Source: Sphingomonas asaccharolytica NBRC 15499 (lineage in GTDB: Bacteria; Pseudomonadota; Alphaproteobacteria; Sphingomonadales; Sphingomonadaceae). From it: 36,008 nt of DNA. Both the position numbers and the translations under genes were made by a program. How positions within the stretch are numbered: position 1 is the first letter of the stretch; each line of letters starts with the position of its first letter. The stretch is from assembly GCF_001598355.1 (NCBI RefSeq), contig NZ_BCYU01000050.1:1-36008 (forward strand). The letters run 5' to 3'. The notes under the pieces are model-generated. The model was given only the letters and a program-made list of their open reading frames with translations, did no database searches and was not told the origin of the DNA. Shown piece by piece: positions 1-8,307 of the stretch.

Positions 1-52
1 CCGCGACCAACAAGCAACAAGCCAGGAGGCGGCCGAAGGATGGGGCCCCTCC

Positions 53-94
53 ACCATCGCTGGCGCGATGGTCCCCCTCCCCGTTCCGGGGAGG
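53..94. repeat. Intergenic double hairpin repeat
   Basis: Two adjacent hairpins are visible: ACCATCGC / GCGATGGT with a 4-nt loop (53-72), and CCTCCCCG / CGGGGAGG with a 3-nt loop (76-94) followed by ATTTT on the plus strand. Together with the flanking GGGGCCCCTCC this resembles the dispersed repeats common between sphingomonad genes. It lies downstream of the ATP-grasp gene and could end its transcript. Bases 1-110 otherwise hold no gene I can support; the gene that usually follows an ATP-grasp protein of this type would lie beyond the left edge. Confidence 0.6.
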
Positions 95-110
95 ATTTTG
101 GGGTCGCCCT

Positions 111-1574
111 TCACGCCTGCACCTGAAAATGCGCCGGGCCGTTGTCGAGCAGCACGAAACTATCCTTGGTCCCGCCGCCTTGCGACGAATTGACCACCAG
201 CGAGCCTTCCCGCAGTGCCACGCGGGTCAGCCCGCCCGGCACCACTTGCACCCCCTTCGATCCGGTCAGCACGAACGGACGGAAATCGACATGCCGCGGG
301 GCAAGCCCCTGCTCGACCAGGGTCGGTACGGTGGACAAGGCCAAAGTCGGCTGCGCGATGTAACGATGCGGTTCGGCGATCAACGCCGCGCGGAACCGTT
401 CGATCTCGTCCCTCGACGCGGTCGGCCCCACCAGCATGCCGTAACCACCTGATCCGTCGACCAGCTTCACCACCAGCTCGTCGAGATGCTCGAGCACATA
501 TTTGAGCGCCTCGGACTCGCGGCAGCGGAAGGTCTGGACGTTAGGCAGCTTGGCCTCGGTGCCGGTATAATAGCGCACGATCTCCGGCATGTAGGAATAG
601 ATCGCCTTGTCGTCGGCGATGCCGTTGCCCGGTGCGTTGAGCAAGGCGACATTGCCCGCCGCATAGGCTGCGATCAGCCCCGGCACGCCCAGCATCGAGT
701 CCGGGCGGAACACCAGGGGATCGAGATAATCGTCGTCGATCCGACGATAGATCACATCGACCTTCACCCGCCCGGCAATCGTCCGCATCCACACGATATC
801 GTCGTCGACCACTAGGTCCGCCGCCTCGACCAGCTCGACGCCCATCGAATCCGCCAGAAAGCTGTGTTCGTAATAGGCCGAATTGAAATGACCCGGTGTG
901 AGCACGACGCAGACCGGATTGCTCCCCGTCCCTTGTGGCGCGACCGACTTCATCGTCTGGAGCAGACGGTCGGGATAGGAATCGACCGCGGCGACACGGA
1001 ACTGGCGGAACAATTCAGGGCACAGCCGCAGCATCGCCTCGCGATTTTCGAGCATGTAGCTGACGCCCGACGGCGTCCGCGCATTATCCTCCAACACGAA
1101 GAAATCGTCGGGTCCGGTCCGCACCAGATCGATCCCGCAAATATGCGCCCAGATGCCGTGCGGTGGACGCATGCCGGCGATTTCGGGCCGGAATTGCGGA
1201 TTGCCGAAGATCAAGTCCTCGGGAAGGACGCCATCCTTCATGATCCGGCGCGCGCCGTAAATGTCGTCAAGAAAGGCGTTGATCGCCTGGACGCGTTGCT
1301 CCAGCCCCGCCGAGAGCCGTGCCCATTCGTCGGCCAGGAATACGCGCGGGACGATGTCGAACGGAATGATCCGCTCGCTGGCGTCCTCATCGCCATAGAC
1401 CGCGAAGGTGATGCCGAGCTGACGGAACGTGACTTCGGCCGATTGCTGGCGGCGCTTGAGTTCGGCGGCATCGGTGGTGTCGAGCCATTCGCCGAGTGCG
1501 GTCAATTCGCGACGAACGAGCGCAGCACCCGAAGTGCCCATGATCTCGTCAAACGCCGGCCCGATTCCCACCAA
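111..1574 (-). CDS. Circularly permuted ATP-grasp protein (COG2308 / DUF404-DUF407 type)
   Basis: The 487-residue product resembles the circularly permuted type 2 ATP-grasp family across its whole length. Typical segments are FLDDIYG, GIDLVR with [39 protein letters not shown] and the region [16 protein letters not shown]. Family members are cytoplasmic, are thought to join a carboxylate and an amine in an ATP-dependent way (substrate not established), and usually stand in a cluster with an alpha-E domain protein and a transglutaminase-like protease. Those partners are not in the window; they would lie past the left edge. No ATG precedes the conserved N-terminal part: the frame starts at TTG (1574) or GTG (1571), and the next ATG (1541) would cut into the conserved FDEIM segment. 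The exact start is therefore uncertain. The family call is firm, the role unknown. Confidence 0.88.
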   Translation of the reverse strand: MVGIGPAFDEIMGTSGAALVRRELTALGEWLDTTDAAELKRRQQSAEVTFRQLGITFAVYGDEDASERIIPFDIVPRVFLADEWARLSAGLEQRVQAINAFLDDIYGARRIMKDGVLPEDLIFGNPQFRPEIAGMRPPHGIWAHICGIDLVRTGPDDFFVLEDNARTPSGVSYMLENREAMLRLCPELFRQFRVAAVDSYPDRLLQTMKSVAPQGTGSNPVCVVLTPGHFNSAYYEHSFLADSMGVELVEAADLVVDDDIVWMRTIAGRVKVDVIYRRIDDDYLDPLVFRPDSMLGVPGLIAAYAAGNVALLNAPGNGIADDKAIYSYMPEIVRYYTGTEAKLPNVQTFRCRESEALKYVLEHLDELVVKLVDGSGGYGMLVGPTASRDEIERFRAALIAEPHRYIAQPTLALSTVPTLVEQGLAPRHVDFRPFVLTGSKGVQVVPGGLTRVALREGSLVVNSSQGGGTKDSFVLLDNGPAHFQVQA

Positions 1575-1633
1575 ATGCCAAAGCCCCGCCAGATGTCAGA
1601 GTTCCATGCTGCAATGGAATGCTGCGGCGCACA

Positions 1634-1686
1634 AGCATCACCGATAAGAAATCTGCGCGGGGCGCAGATTTCTTATCGGTGATGCT
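1634..1686. repeat. Perfect 25-bp inverted repeat with 3-nt loop
   Basis: Left arm 1634-1658 (begins AGCATCACCGATAAGAAATC) and right arm 1662-1686 are exact reverse complements around a GGG loop. The repeat sits about 30 bp past the stop of the metallo-beta-lactamase gene and 60 bp before the start of the ATP-grasp gene, both on the minus strand. The stem would be very stable in RNA, but no T-run follows on either strand, so it is not a textbook intrinsic terminator. It may act as an mRNA 3' stabiliser or terminator, or be a small mobile-type repeat. Confidence 0.8.
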
Positions 1687-1716
1687 CGGCGAGCTAGCGA
1701 GCCGCTGGGGAGCTAC

Positions 1717-2562
1717 CTACTCCGCGATCGCCTGCTGCTTGAGCAGTTCCTTGTCGAACGCCGCCTTGGACTCCGCGACCATTTTCGGCAGCAGGGCCGG
1801 CGTCAGCCATTTGCCGCTCGCCTTGCGTCCCATCACGTCCGATAGTTCGGGGTGCGCCGTCAGCACGATATCCGCCTTCATCGCGCCGAGCCGTTTGAAG
1901 CTCGCGCGGTAATCGGCGACGATGCCGGGATAGGTCTTGTTGCCGTAGAGTTTGTTGCCGGCAACCGACAGGCTGCACGGGAACACGACGCTCTTCACCC
2001 CGGCCTTCACCCTCACCGTCGTCGTCCAGGTCGTACACCCGTGCGTGTGTCCGGCGGTCAATATCGCGGTCATCGTCACGCCGCCCAGCGTCACCTTGTC
2101 TCCGTCATTCAGGTGCCGATCGACCTTCACGGGTGGAAAAATGCCGACATAATTCTGGTCGCCGAAATGCTTGCCGTTCTCGAGCGCCCAGACATCGCCT
2201 TCCATCGCGTCGAGCTTGGCGCCGGTATCGCGCTTCATCGCGGCGAGGCCGCCGGCATGATCGAAATGCGCGTGGCTGTTGAGCAGGATCTTGATGTCCG
2301 ACAGCTTGAACCCAAGCGCCTTGATGTTCGCCTCGATCGCCGGGACGTTCTCTTCCATCGTGGGGTCGAGCAGGATCAGCCCCTTGGACGTGACGATCAG
2401 ATAGGATGCCAGGCCGGCGGTCCCGACATAATAGATGTTGCCGGCGATGCGGAACGGCTTGGTCGGCTGGGTCCAGGCGGGCGGATCGTCAGCGGGGGCA
2501 GCCGGCGCGGCAACGACCAGCATGAGCCCCACGGCGGCCATTCCCAGCATCCTGGCGATCAT
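1717..2562 (-). CDS. Subclass B3 metallo-beta-lactamase
   Basis: The 281-residue protein has a signal peptide (about residues 1-24, ending AAPADD) and the MBL fold. All six zinc ligands expected of the B3 subclass are visible: H97, H99, D101 and H102 in NSHAHFDHAGG, H172 in AGHTHGCTTWT, and H237 in AHPELSD. B3 enzymes hydrolyse beta-lactams in the periplasm with two zinc ions; some relatives act on other substrates, so resistance activity is inferred. The ATG overlaps the TGA of the upstream dsbD-like gene by 4 bp and its ribosome binding site (GAGGAA) lies inside that gene, so the two are translationally coupled. C176 and C196 could form a disulfide, which would give the coupling to a thiol reductase a rationale, but this is inference. 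Confidence 0.88.
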   Translation of the reverse strand: MIARMLGMAAVGLMLVVAAPAAPADDPPAWTQPTKPFRIAGNIYYVGTAGLASYLIVTSKGLILLDPTMEENVPAIEANIKALGFKLSDIKILLNSHAHFDHAGGLAAMKRDTGAKLDAMEGDVWALENGKHFGDQNYVGIFPPVKVDRHLNDGDKVTLGGVTMTAILTAGHTHGCTTWTTTVRVKAGVKSVVFPCSLSVAGNKLYGNKTYPGIVADYRASFKRLGAMKADIVLTAHPELSDVMGRKASGKWLTPALLPKMVAESKAAFDKELLKQQAIAE

Positions 2563-4586
2563 TGCAATTCCTCCAACAGCGACGGCGTCAACACCTGCGG
2601 CAGTATCCGCGGTCCGCCGCCGCCCGCCGGATAATAAAGATAAAGCGGCACGCCTGCGCGATTATGCGCTTCGATGAAGCGCCCGAGCACCGGATCGCCA
2701 TTGGTCCAATCGCCGACGAGCACCGCGACGTTCTTCGCCTTGAACGAGGCATGGACGGCATCTGTGTCGATCGCGACGCGCTCGTTGACCTTGCAGGTCA
2801 GGCACCAATCGGCGGTGAAATAGGCGAACACCGGACGCCCCTGCGCGCGCAACTGGGCGAGCCGTGCCTCGCTAAACTTTTCTTCGCCGGCGGCGACGAC
2901 GGCCGCTTGGCCCGGATGATCGCGCACCAGCCAAACACCCGCCACCGCGACCAAGGCGAGCATCACCAACGCCACCGCGCCAAAGCCCAGCCCTCTCGCC
3001 TGCCGCCGTCCCGCGGCCCATAGCACGATGCCGGCGCCCAGCGAGACGAGCAGCGCCAACGCCATGCCATCGACGCCAGCCTGCTTGCCCAGCACCCAGG
3101 CAAGCGCGACCGCGGTCAACCACATCGGGATCGACAGGATGCGGCGCAGCGTATCCATCCACGCGCCCGGTCTCGGCAGCCGCTTGCGCAGCGCCGGCAC
3201 GTACCCGAGCAGCAGGAAGGGCAGCGCCAGCCCCAGTCCCAATCCTCCGAACACCGCCAGCGCGGCGGGCCAGGGCAAGATCAGTGCGGCGCCGAGCGAC
3301 GCCGCCATGAACGGCCCGGTACACGGCGTCGCCACGAACGCGGCGAGCGCACCGGTGACGAACGCACCGCCCGCGCTACCGGTACGGTTGACGAAACCGG
3401 GCACCGGCACCTCGAACACGCCGGCGAGATTGAGCGCAATCGCCACCGTCAGCAGCAGCAGCAGCATGACGACGTGGGGGTCCTGCAATTGGAACGCCCA
3501 GCCCACCGCGCTGCCACCGGCTCGCAGCGCCAGGATCGCCGCACCGAGCGCCAGGCACACGGCGGTCGCACCGCCGGTATAAGCCAGCGCCTCGTGCCGC
3601 GCCGCGAGCTCGTCGCCGCCGGCGCGCGCCAGGCTCAATGCCTTGAGGCTCAGGATCGGGAACACGCAGGGCATGACGTTGAGGATCAAGCCGCCCAGCA
3701 CGGCGCCGAGAAACGCGATCAAGGCGGTCGACCAGCCGCCCTCAGCGGTGGTTGCAACGGCAGCGGGCACGACCCCCGGCGCCGCCGCCAGCGCCAGCGC
3801 ATGGCCGTCGACGCTCAGCACGCCTTCGATCGGCCCGGGCGCGCCCTTGCCCTTGGTGGTAATGACCAGCCGATCGCCGTCGCGCGCCACTTTCTGCGGT
3901 TCGGCATAGTCGATCGCATCGGCAGTGATCGGATAGAAATATGCCCCCGCCCCAGCCGCGCTGGCCGGATAGGGGATCGCGATCTGCACCGCGCCGCCTT
4001 GCGCCTGATAGGTCGCGCGCGAGCCGAGCGGCTGCGGCAGTGCGCGCCTCCATTGCGCGAATTGCGCCGCCAGCGCAGGGTCGGACTGCCCGTCGCCGAC
4101 GGTCAGCTCGGTTGCCAGATCGGCCTGTTCGGGAACGCATAAGGTCTTGGTGCAGACGAGATATTGCAAGTGAAGCTTGATCGGCAGCTTGCTTCCCGCC
4201 GCCAATCCCTCGGGCACGGTCAGCGGCACGATCACCGCATAGGGCTGTTCGAACACATAGTTCATTAGCCCCGCCACGATCAGTTGCTGCGGTGCCGGAT
4301 AGCGCGGGTCGCCCGCGGTAGCCTTGCTCGGCAGCGTCCAGGCGAATTTGGTCGGAAATCCGGCATCACCGGGGTTCTGCCAGTAACCATGCCAGCCCCG
4401 CTGCGGCGTCGAGTCGAGCGCGAGATTGATCTTGCTGCCCGCTTTGGGCCTGCTGGTTTCGGCGACGAGGTGGATCTTCAAATGCGGGGGCGGATCATTC
4501 GCGGGATCGGCTTGCGCCTGCGCCGGAAGGGCCCAGGCGACCATCGCCAGCATCATCGTCACGAAAGCGAAACCGAGCGCGCGCAT
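2559..4586 (-). CDS. dsbD: DsbD/ScsB-like thiol:disulfide interchange protein
   Basis: This 675-residue membrane protein would carry reducing power from cytoplasmic thioredoxin across the inner membrane to periplasmic thiols. It shows a signal peptide ending PAQAQA (about residue 26), a periplasmic N-terminal domain of the DsbD/ScsB kind, a central block of about eight membrane helices with the paired cysteines in NVMPCVFPILSLK and ATPCTGPFMAASLG, and a C-terminal thioredoxin-like domain with C595-L-T-C598 in FTADWCLTCK. The start was moved to the ATG at 4586 because AAGGGG precedes it and the signal peptide begins there; the longer frame adds seven residues without a signal. It is first in a two-gene unit with the B3 metallo-beta-lactamase and divergent from the phosphatase gene, with only 80 bp between the two starts. 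Confidence 0.9.
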   Translation of the reverse strand: MRALGFAFVTMMLAMVAWALPAQAQADPANDPPPHLKIHLVAETSRPKAGSKINLALDSTPQRGWHGYWQNPGDAGFPTKFAWTLPSKATAGDPRYPAPQQLIVAGLMNYVFEQPYAVIVPLTVPEGLAAGSKLPIKLHLQYLVCTKTLCVPEQADLATELTVGDGQSDPALAAQFAQWRRALPQPLGSRATYQAQGGAVQIAIPYPASAAGAGAYFYPITADAIDYAEPQKVARDGDRLVITTKGKGAPGPIEGVLSVDGHALALAAAPGVVPAAVATTAEGGWSTALIAFLGAVLGGLILNVMPCVFPILSLKALSLARAGGDELAARHEALAYTGGATAVCLALGAAILALRAGGSAVGWAFQLQDPHVVMLLLLLTVAIALNLAGVFEVPVPGFVNRTGSAGGAFVTGALAAFVATPCTGPFMAASLGAALILPWPAALAVFGGLGLGLALPFLLLGYVPALRKRLPRPGAWMDTLRRILSIPMWLTAVALAWVLGKQAGVDGMALALLVSLGAGIVLWAAGRRQARGLGFGAVALVMLALVAVAGVWLVRDHPGQAAVVAAGEEKFSEARLAQLRAQGRPVFAYFTADWCLTCKVNERVAIDTDAVHASFKAKNVAVLVGDWTNGDPVLGRFIEAHNRAGVPLYLYYPAGGGGPRILPQVLTPSLLEELQ

Positions 4587-4666
4587 GCGACCCCTTGTAC
4601 CTAACACACCAGCCCCTTAGCGGTCCTTCCACGGCTCGCCCAGCCCGACAGCGGAGTTTCCCCCCG

Positions 4667-6307
4667 ATGCGCCTTGCCAAGTTCGCCCCGATCGCTCTCG
4701 CGCTCTTCGCCGCACCGCTCGCCGCACAGGATGCGCCGCCGACCCCGGCGCCCGCCAAGGCGCGCCCGCCGAAGCTTGTCGTGGTGATCTCGGTGGACCA
4801 ATTCTCGGCCGATCTGTTCGCCGAATATCGCAATCGGTTCACTGGCGGGTTCAAGCGTCTGCTCGACGGTGCAGTGTTCCCTGCCGGATTCCAGAGCCAT
4901 GCCGCGACCGAAACCTGCCCCGGCCATTCGACGATCATGACCGGTGATCGCCCGGCGCGGACCGGGATCATCGCCAACGAGTGGTATGAATGGACCGGCC
5001 CACGCCCCGGATCGATCTATTGCGCGGAAGACCCGTCGAAGGGCTCGGCCAAGGACTATGTGGCCTCCGACATTCACCTGCGCGTGCCGACGCTTGGCGA
5101 GCGGATGAAGGATGCCGACCCCGACGTCCGCACCGTGTCGATCGCGGGCAAGGATCGCGCGGCGATCATGATGGGCGGGCACAAGATCGATCAGGTCTGG
5201 TTCTGGCGCGACGGTAAGGGCTTCATCTCTTATGGCGGCCGCGCCGAGCCCACCGCGGTGACCGCCGCCAACGCCGCCGCCAAGGCCGAAATCGCCAAGC
5301 CCGGCGCCGCCTTCGCCGAGCCCGATTGGTGCAAGCCGGTCGACCGCGCGATAGTCGCCAACGGCCAGACCGTCGGCGCTGGTCGGTTCGAACGCCCCAT
5401 CAATAACGAACCCAAATGGAAGGCATCGCCGGCCTTCGACAGCGCGATCGTCGGGCTCGCCAGCGCGATGGTCCGCGACATGAAGCTCGGACGCGGTAAG
5501 TCGACCGACATATTGACGATCGGCGCCTCGGCGACCGATTATGTCGGCCATACCTATGGCACTGAGGGCTCGGAGATGTGCATCCAGCTCGCCACGCTCG
5601 ACCAGACCCTGGGTAAATTGTTCGCCGCGCTCGACAAGACCGGCGTCGATTATGTCGTCGCGCTGACCGCCGACCATGGCGGCAACGACATTCCCGAGCG
5701 CGAACGCGAACGCGCGATGCCGATGGCCGACCGTGTCGCACTCGCGCTGACGCCCAAAACTGTTGGAGACGTGATCGCCAAGGACATGGGGCTGACTGGC
5801 CGCGTCCTCTACGGCGGCACCAATGGCGACGTCTGGATCGATCCCAAGCTGACCCGCGATCAGCGGGCCCAGGTGCTCGCCGCCGCGGTCGCACGCTATC
5901 GCGCCGATCCCCAGGTCGCCGCGGTCTTTACCCAGGCCGACATCGCCGCCGGTCCGCTGCCCGAAGGCCCGCCCGAAGGCTGGACCTTGCTCCAGCGCGA
6001 ACGCGCCTCGTTCGATCCGGCGCGGTCGGGCGATTTCGTCGTGTTTCTGAAACCGCGCATCACCGCGATCCCGCCCGGCGGCTATCCCGGCGCGGTTGCG
6101 ACACATGGGTCGCCGTGGGATTATGACCGTCGCGTGCCGATCCTGTTCTGGCGCAAGGGGATGAAGGGGTTCGAACAGCCGCTTTCGATCGAGACGGTCG
6201 ACATCATGCCCAGCCTGGCCGGCGTGCTCGGCTTCGCGCTCAAGCCCGGCGATGTCGACGGCCGCTGCCTCGATCTCGATGGCGGCACGGCGAGCACCTG
6301 CCCATGA
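4667..6307 (+). CDS. phoK: PhoK-like secreted alkaline phosphatase
   Basis: The 546-residue product starts with a signal peptide (cleavage after LAAQ, about residue 21) and belongs to the PafA/PhoK alkaline phosphatase family, which removes phosphate from many monoesters outside the cytoplasm. The expected active site is visible: D44 in VISVDQFSAD, nucleophile T83 in TETCPGHSTIMTG, N104, K162 and R164 in AGKDRAA, D292 and H296 in ATDYVGH, D337 and H338 in TADHGGN, and H481 in THGSPWDYD. The K-x-R pair in place of the binuclear-enzyme arginine is typical of the Sphingomonas enzyme known from uranium bioprecipitation work. The start at 4667 was chosen because the longer frame only adds residues before the signal peptide; its ribosome binding site (GGAG) is distant. 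I found no clear Pho box. The stop overlaps the next ATG. Confidence 0.92.
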   Translation: MRLAKFAPIALALFAAPLAAQDAPPTPAPAKARPPKLVVVISVDQFSADLFAEYRNRFTGGFKRLLDGAVFPAGFQSHAATETCPGHSTIMTGDRPARTGIIANEWYEWTGPRPGSIYCAEDPSKGSAKDYVASDIHLRVPTLGERMKDADPDVRTVSIAGKDRAAIMMGGHKIDQVWFWRDGKGFISYGGRAEPTAVTAANAAAKAEIAKPGAAFAEPDWCKPVDRAIVANGQTVGAGRFERPINNEPKWKASPAFDSAIVGLASAMVRDMKLGRGKSTDILTIGASATDYVGHTYGTEGSEMCIQLATLDQTLGKLFAALDKTGVDYVVALTADHGGNDIPERERERAMPMADRVALALTPKTVGDVIAKDMGLTGRVLYGGTNGDVWIDPKLTRDQRAQVLAAAVARYRADPQVAAVFTQADIAAGPLPEGPPEGWTLLQRERASFDPARSGDFVVFLKPRITAIPPGGYPGAVATHGSPWDYDRRVPILFWRKGMKGFEQPLSIETVDIMPSLAGVLGFALKPGDVDGRCLDLDGGTASTCP

Positions 6308-6657
6308 GCTACGCGATGCGCCGCGTGATCATCTTCACGCACAATTTCGCCGCGATGCGCGATTTCTACCGCGACACGTTCGGGCTGGAGGTCGTCGAGG
6401 AGGATGACGGCTGGGCCGATCTGGCGGCAGGCGGCTGCAACATCGCGATCCATGCCGCAGGCAAAGGCGTCAAGATCGGTCCCGATTTCGAGGGCCCGCA
6501 CAAGATCGTCTTTCATGCCGACGATGTCGCCAAAGCACGCGAGGACCTGGTGTCGCGCGGCGCCAGGATGGGGCCGGTCAAGGTCTTCGGCAACCTCCAT
6601 CTGTGCGACGGCGACGATCCCGACAAGAACCGGTTTCAGCTGTCCAATCGACCTTAA
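6304..6657 (+). CDS. VOC / glyoxalase-fold protein
   Basis: The 117-residue protein has the single-domain vicinal oxygen chelate layout: an opening strand RVIIFTHNF, helix with MRDFYRDTFGLEVV, then a second beta-alpha unit with IVFHADDVAKAREDLVSRGARM and the closing DGDDPDKNRFQLSN. Members include glyoxalases, dioxygenases and resistance proteins; nothing here fixes the substrate. The ATG overlaps the stop of the phosphatase gene (ATGA), so both are translated from one mRNA. A hairpin 12 bp after the stop probably ends that mRNA. Confidence 0.85.
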   Translation: MSYAMRRVIIFTHNFAAMRDFYRDTFGLEVVEEDDGWADLAAGGCNIAIHAAGKGVKIGPDFEGPHKIVFHADDVAKAREDLVSRGARMGPVKVFGNLHLCDGDDPDKNRFQLSNRP

Positions 6658-6669
6658 ACGATTCACCTT

Positions 6670-6697
6670 CCATGCTCCTGCGAAAGCAGGAGCATGG
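6670..6697. terminator. Bidirectional hairpin between convergent genes
   Basis: CCATGCTCCTGC and its exact reverse complement are separated by a GAAA tetraloop (12-bp stem). It fills the 48-bp gap between the VOC gene on the plus strand and the beta-helix gene on the minus strand. There is no long T-run. The core TCCTGCGAAAGCAGGA is a variant of the CCCAGCGAAAGCTGGG units at 10986 and 12126, so this is also a member of the local dispersed hairpin family. Confidence 0.7.
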
Positions 6698-6705
6698 CGC
6701 CGCGA

Positions 6706-7641
6706 TCAGCGCTCTTCGTACTTGCGGATACCCGTCGCTAGCTGGTTCTCGCCGACGTCGAGCCGATCACGTCCGACATTGGCGACGAACGCCGGGCTCT
6801 TGGCGAAATTGGGCGCGAGGGTCGCGACATTGTCGACGACTTTCAGCCCGGTGGATGGATAGGTCCGCCCTTCCGCCGCGACGACGATGAAGCCGGTCCA
6901 ATTCTCCTTGTTCGGTCCGTCGGCGAAGGTGTTGCGCGCGATCAGGCCGGTGCCGCCTTCCGACAGGTCGATCATATAATTGGTCTTGCGGCCCTGGCTG
7001 TCGTCGAAGCTGTTATCGGTGATCGACAGGTTCGGCACGCGCAATTTGACGTAATGCCCGCCGGTGCCGCGCTCGAAGCGCGAGCGCGTGATCGTCACCG
7101 ATCCCTTGTTCGCGAGATAGATCGAATGCGAACAATCGACCGTCTCGTCGCACTGGCCGAGCCCGGAAAAGGTCGAGCGGTCGATGACGATCTGCTGACC
7201 CGCGGGCTGGCCGCCGAGAATGCCTTCCTGACTGTCGAGGAACATCGAGTTGCGCACGGTCAGATTGCCCATCTCGGTGCGGATGCCGGCGCCGTTGCCG
7301 TCCGACACGCGCATGTTGCGGAACACGATGCCGTCGACCACCGACGACAACCCTCGCAGCACGAACGCCGCTTTCCCTTCGCAGGTCTCGCCATCGAAGA
7401 TCGCGGTGCCGGGTTGCGCCGCCTTGAAGGTGATGTTGCCGCCGGCCTGGACGGTGCATTGATGATAGACACCCGGCGCGATCACGATCGTCGCAGTGCC
7501 CATGCGGATCGACTGCACGGCGTCATCGAGATTGACGTAGCCTTGGCCGGTCTCCTGCACGGTGAACGGCGCGGCGCCCGGATCGGCCTGGAGCGGCGCC
7601 GCGGCGAGTAATGGGAGCAGGGCGAATAAGGCACGGCGCAT
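6706..7641 (-). CDS. Secreted right-handed parallel beta-helix protein
   Basis: The 311-residue protein has a signal peptide (MRRALFALLPLLAAAPLQA) and then repeating short strands typical of a right-handed parallel beta-helix, for example GIVFRNMRVSDGNG, NLTVRNSMFLDSQ, QIVIDRSTFSGLG and SVTITRSRFERG. Such folds are common in polysaccharide-active enzymes and adhesins, but I see no catalytic motif of a known pectate lyase family, so no substrate is proposed. The start is supported by AAGGAG eight bases upstream. The gene is monocistronic: it is separated by 168 bp from the SnoaL-like gene upstream and is convergent with the VOC gene. The upstream gap holds a near-repeat CGTCATTAAC-CGTCATTTG (minus strand), which may be part of its promoter. 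Confidence 0.8.
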   Translation of the reverse strand: MRRALFALLPLLAAAPLQADPGAAPFTVQETGQGYVNLDDAVQSIRMGTATIVIAPGVYHQCTVQAGGNITFKAAQPGTAIFDGETCEGKAAFVLRGLSSVVDGIVFRNMRVSDGNGAGIRTEMGNLTVRNSMFLDSQEGILGGQPAGQQIVIDRSTFSGLGQCDETVDCSHSIYLANKGSVTITRSRFERGTGGHYVKLRVPNLSITDNSFDDSQGRKTNYMIDLSEGGTGLIARNTFADGPNKENWTGFIVVAAEGRTYPSTGLKVVDNVATLAPNFAKSPAFVANVGRDRLDVGENQLATGIRKYEER

Positions 7642-7809
7642 TGAGAGACTCCTTCGCGCGTGGCCATCCTACGCTCGGCGTTCCGACAGAAGGGCAAATG
7701 ACGGTTAATGACGTCGTTGGGGCGAGGGTCGCTGCCTTGGATATGAACGACCTGCCGTGGTGACCCAACGGGGGACAAATTCTTCTGCCCTTGTGGGGGG
7801 ATAAACCGC

Positions 7810-8223
7810 TCAACCAGCCGCCATCGCGCTCGCGGCCATCTGTGCCATCGTCGCGGTATCGGCGAACTCGACCAGCGACACCGTCTTTAACTCGTCGTCC
7901 AGCGTCCAGATGTCGCATATTTCGGTGACGTCTCGCCCGCCGCCGCGCGCCGAGACCTCGATACGCAAATGGACGAACGCGGTGTGATCGCTCACCGCGG
8001 CATGTAGCCGCTCCATCTCGTGGAAGGTGAAGAGGTCGATCAACTCGTTGATCGCGCCCAGCGCGTCGACCGGACCGACGTCGAACCCCATCACGTCGCT
8101 TCGGCCGACCACCCGGAACGTAGCGTCGGGCGCAAAATGCGTGGCGAGCGCTTCCTTGTCGCCCCGTTTGCGCGCGGCATAAGCGGCATCGATTGCTGCG
8201 AGCACGGCATCACGATCGGCCAT
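7810..8223 (-). CDS. SnoaL-like / NTF2-fold protein
   Basis: The 137-residue cytoplasmic protein matches the NTF2-like cone fold seen in SnoaL-type proteins: an N-terminal helix (AAIDAAYAARKRGD), the segment LATHFAPDATFRVVG, then paired strands such as HTAFVHLRIEVSARG and EICDIWTLDDEL. Members may be isomerases, hydrolases or ligand-binding proteins; no catalytic residue set can be assigned here. A strong ribosome binding site (GGGAGG) precedes the ATG. It lies 84 bp downstream of the metH C-terminal gene on the same strand, so it may be read through from the methionine operon, although it has no evident link to that pathway. Confidence 0.78.
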   Translation of the reverse strand: MADRDAVLAAIDAAYAARKRGDKEALATHFAPDATFRVVGRSDVMGFDVGPVDALGAINELIDLFTFHEMERLHAAVSDHTAFVHLRIEVSARGGGRDVTEICDIWTLDDELKTVSLVEFADTATMAQMAASAMAAG

Positions 8224-8307
8224 CAGTCCCTCCCCATTTCGATCGGGGAAGGTTACCAGTCGAAGACCGCCGCATCCATGCGAGATGCCTCCGTTTCGGA
8301 CGCGATC

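Noticed and set aside
4601..6106. Minus-strand frame of 501 codons opposite the phosphatase gene
   Set aside because: It is antisense to a gene with a full catalytic set and has no recognisable domain.
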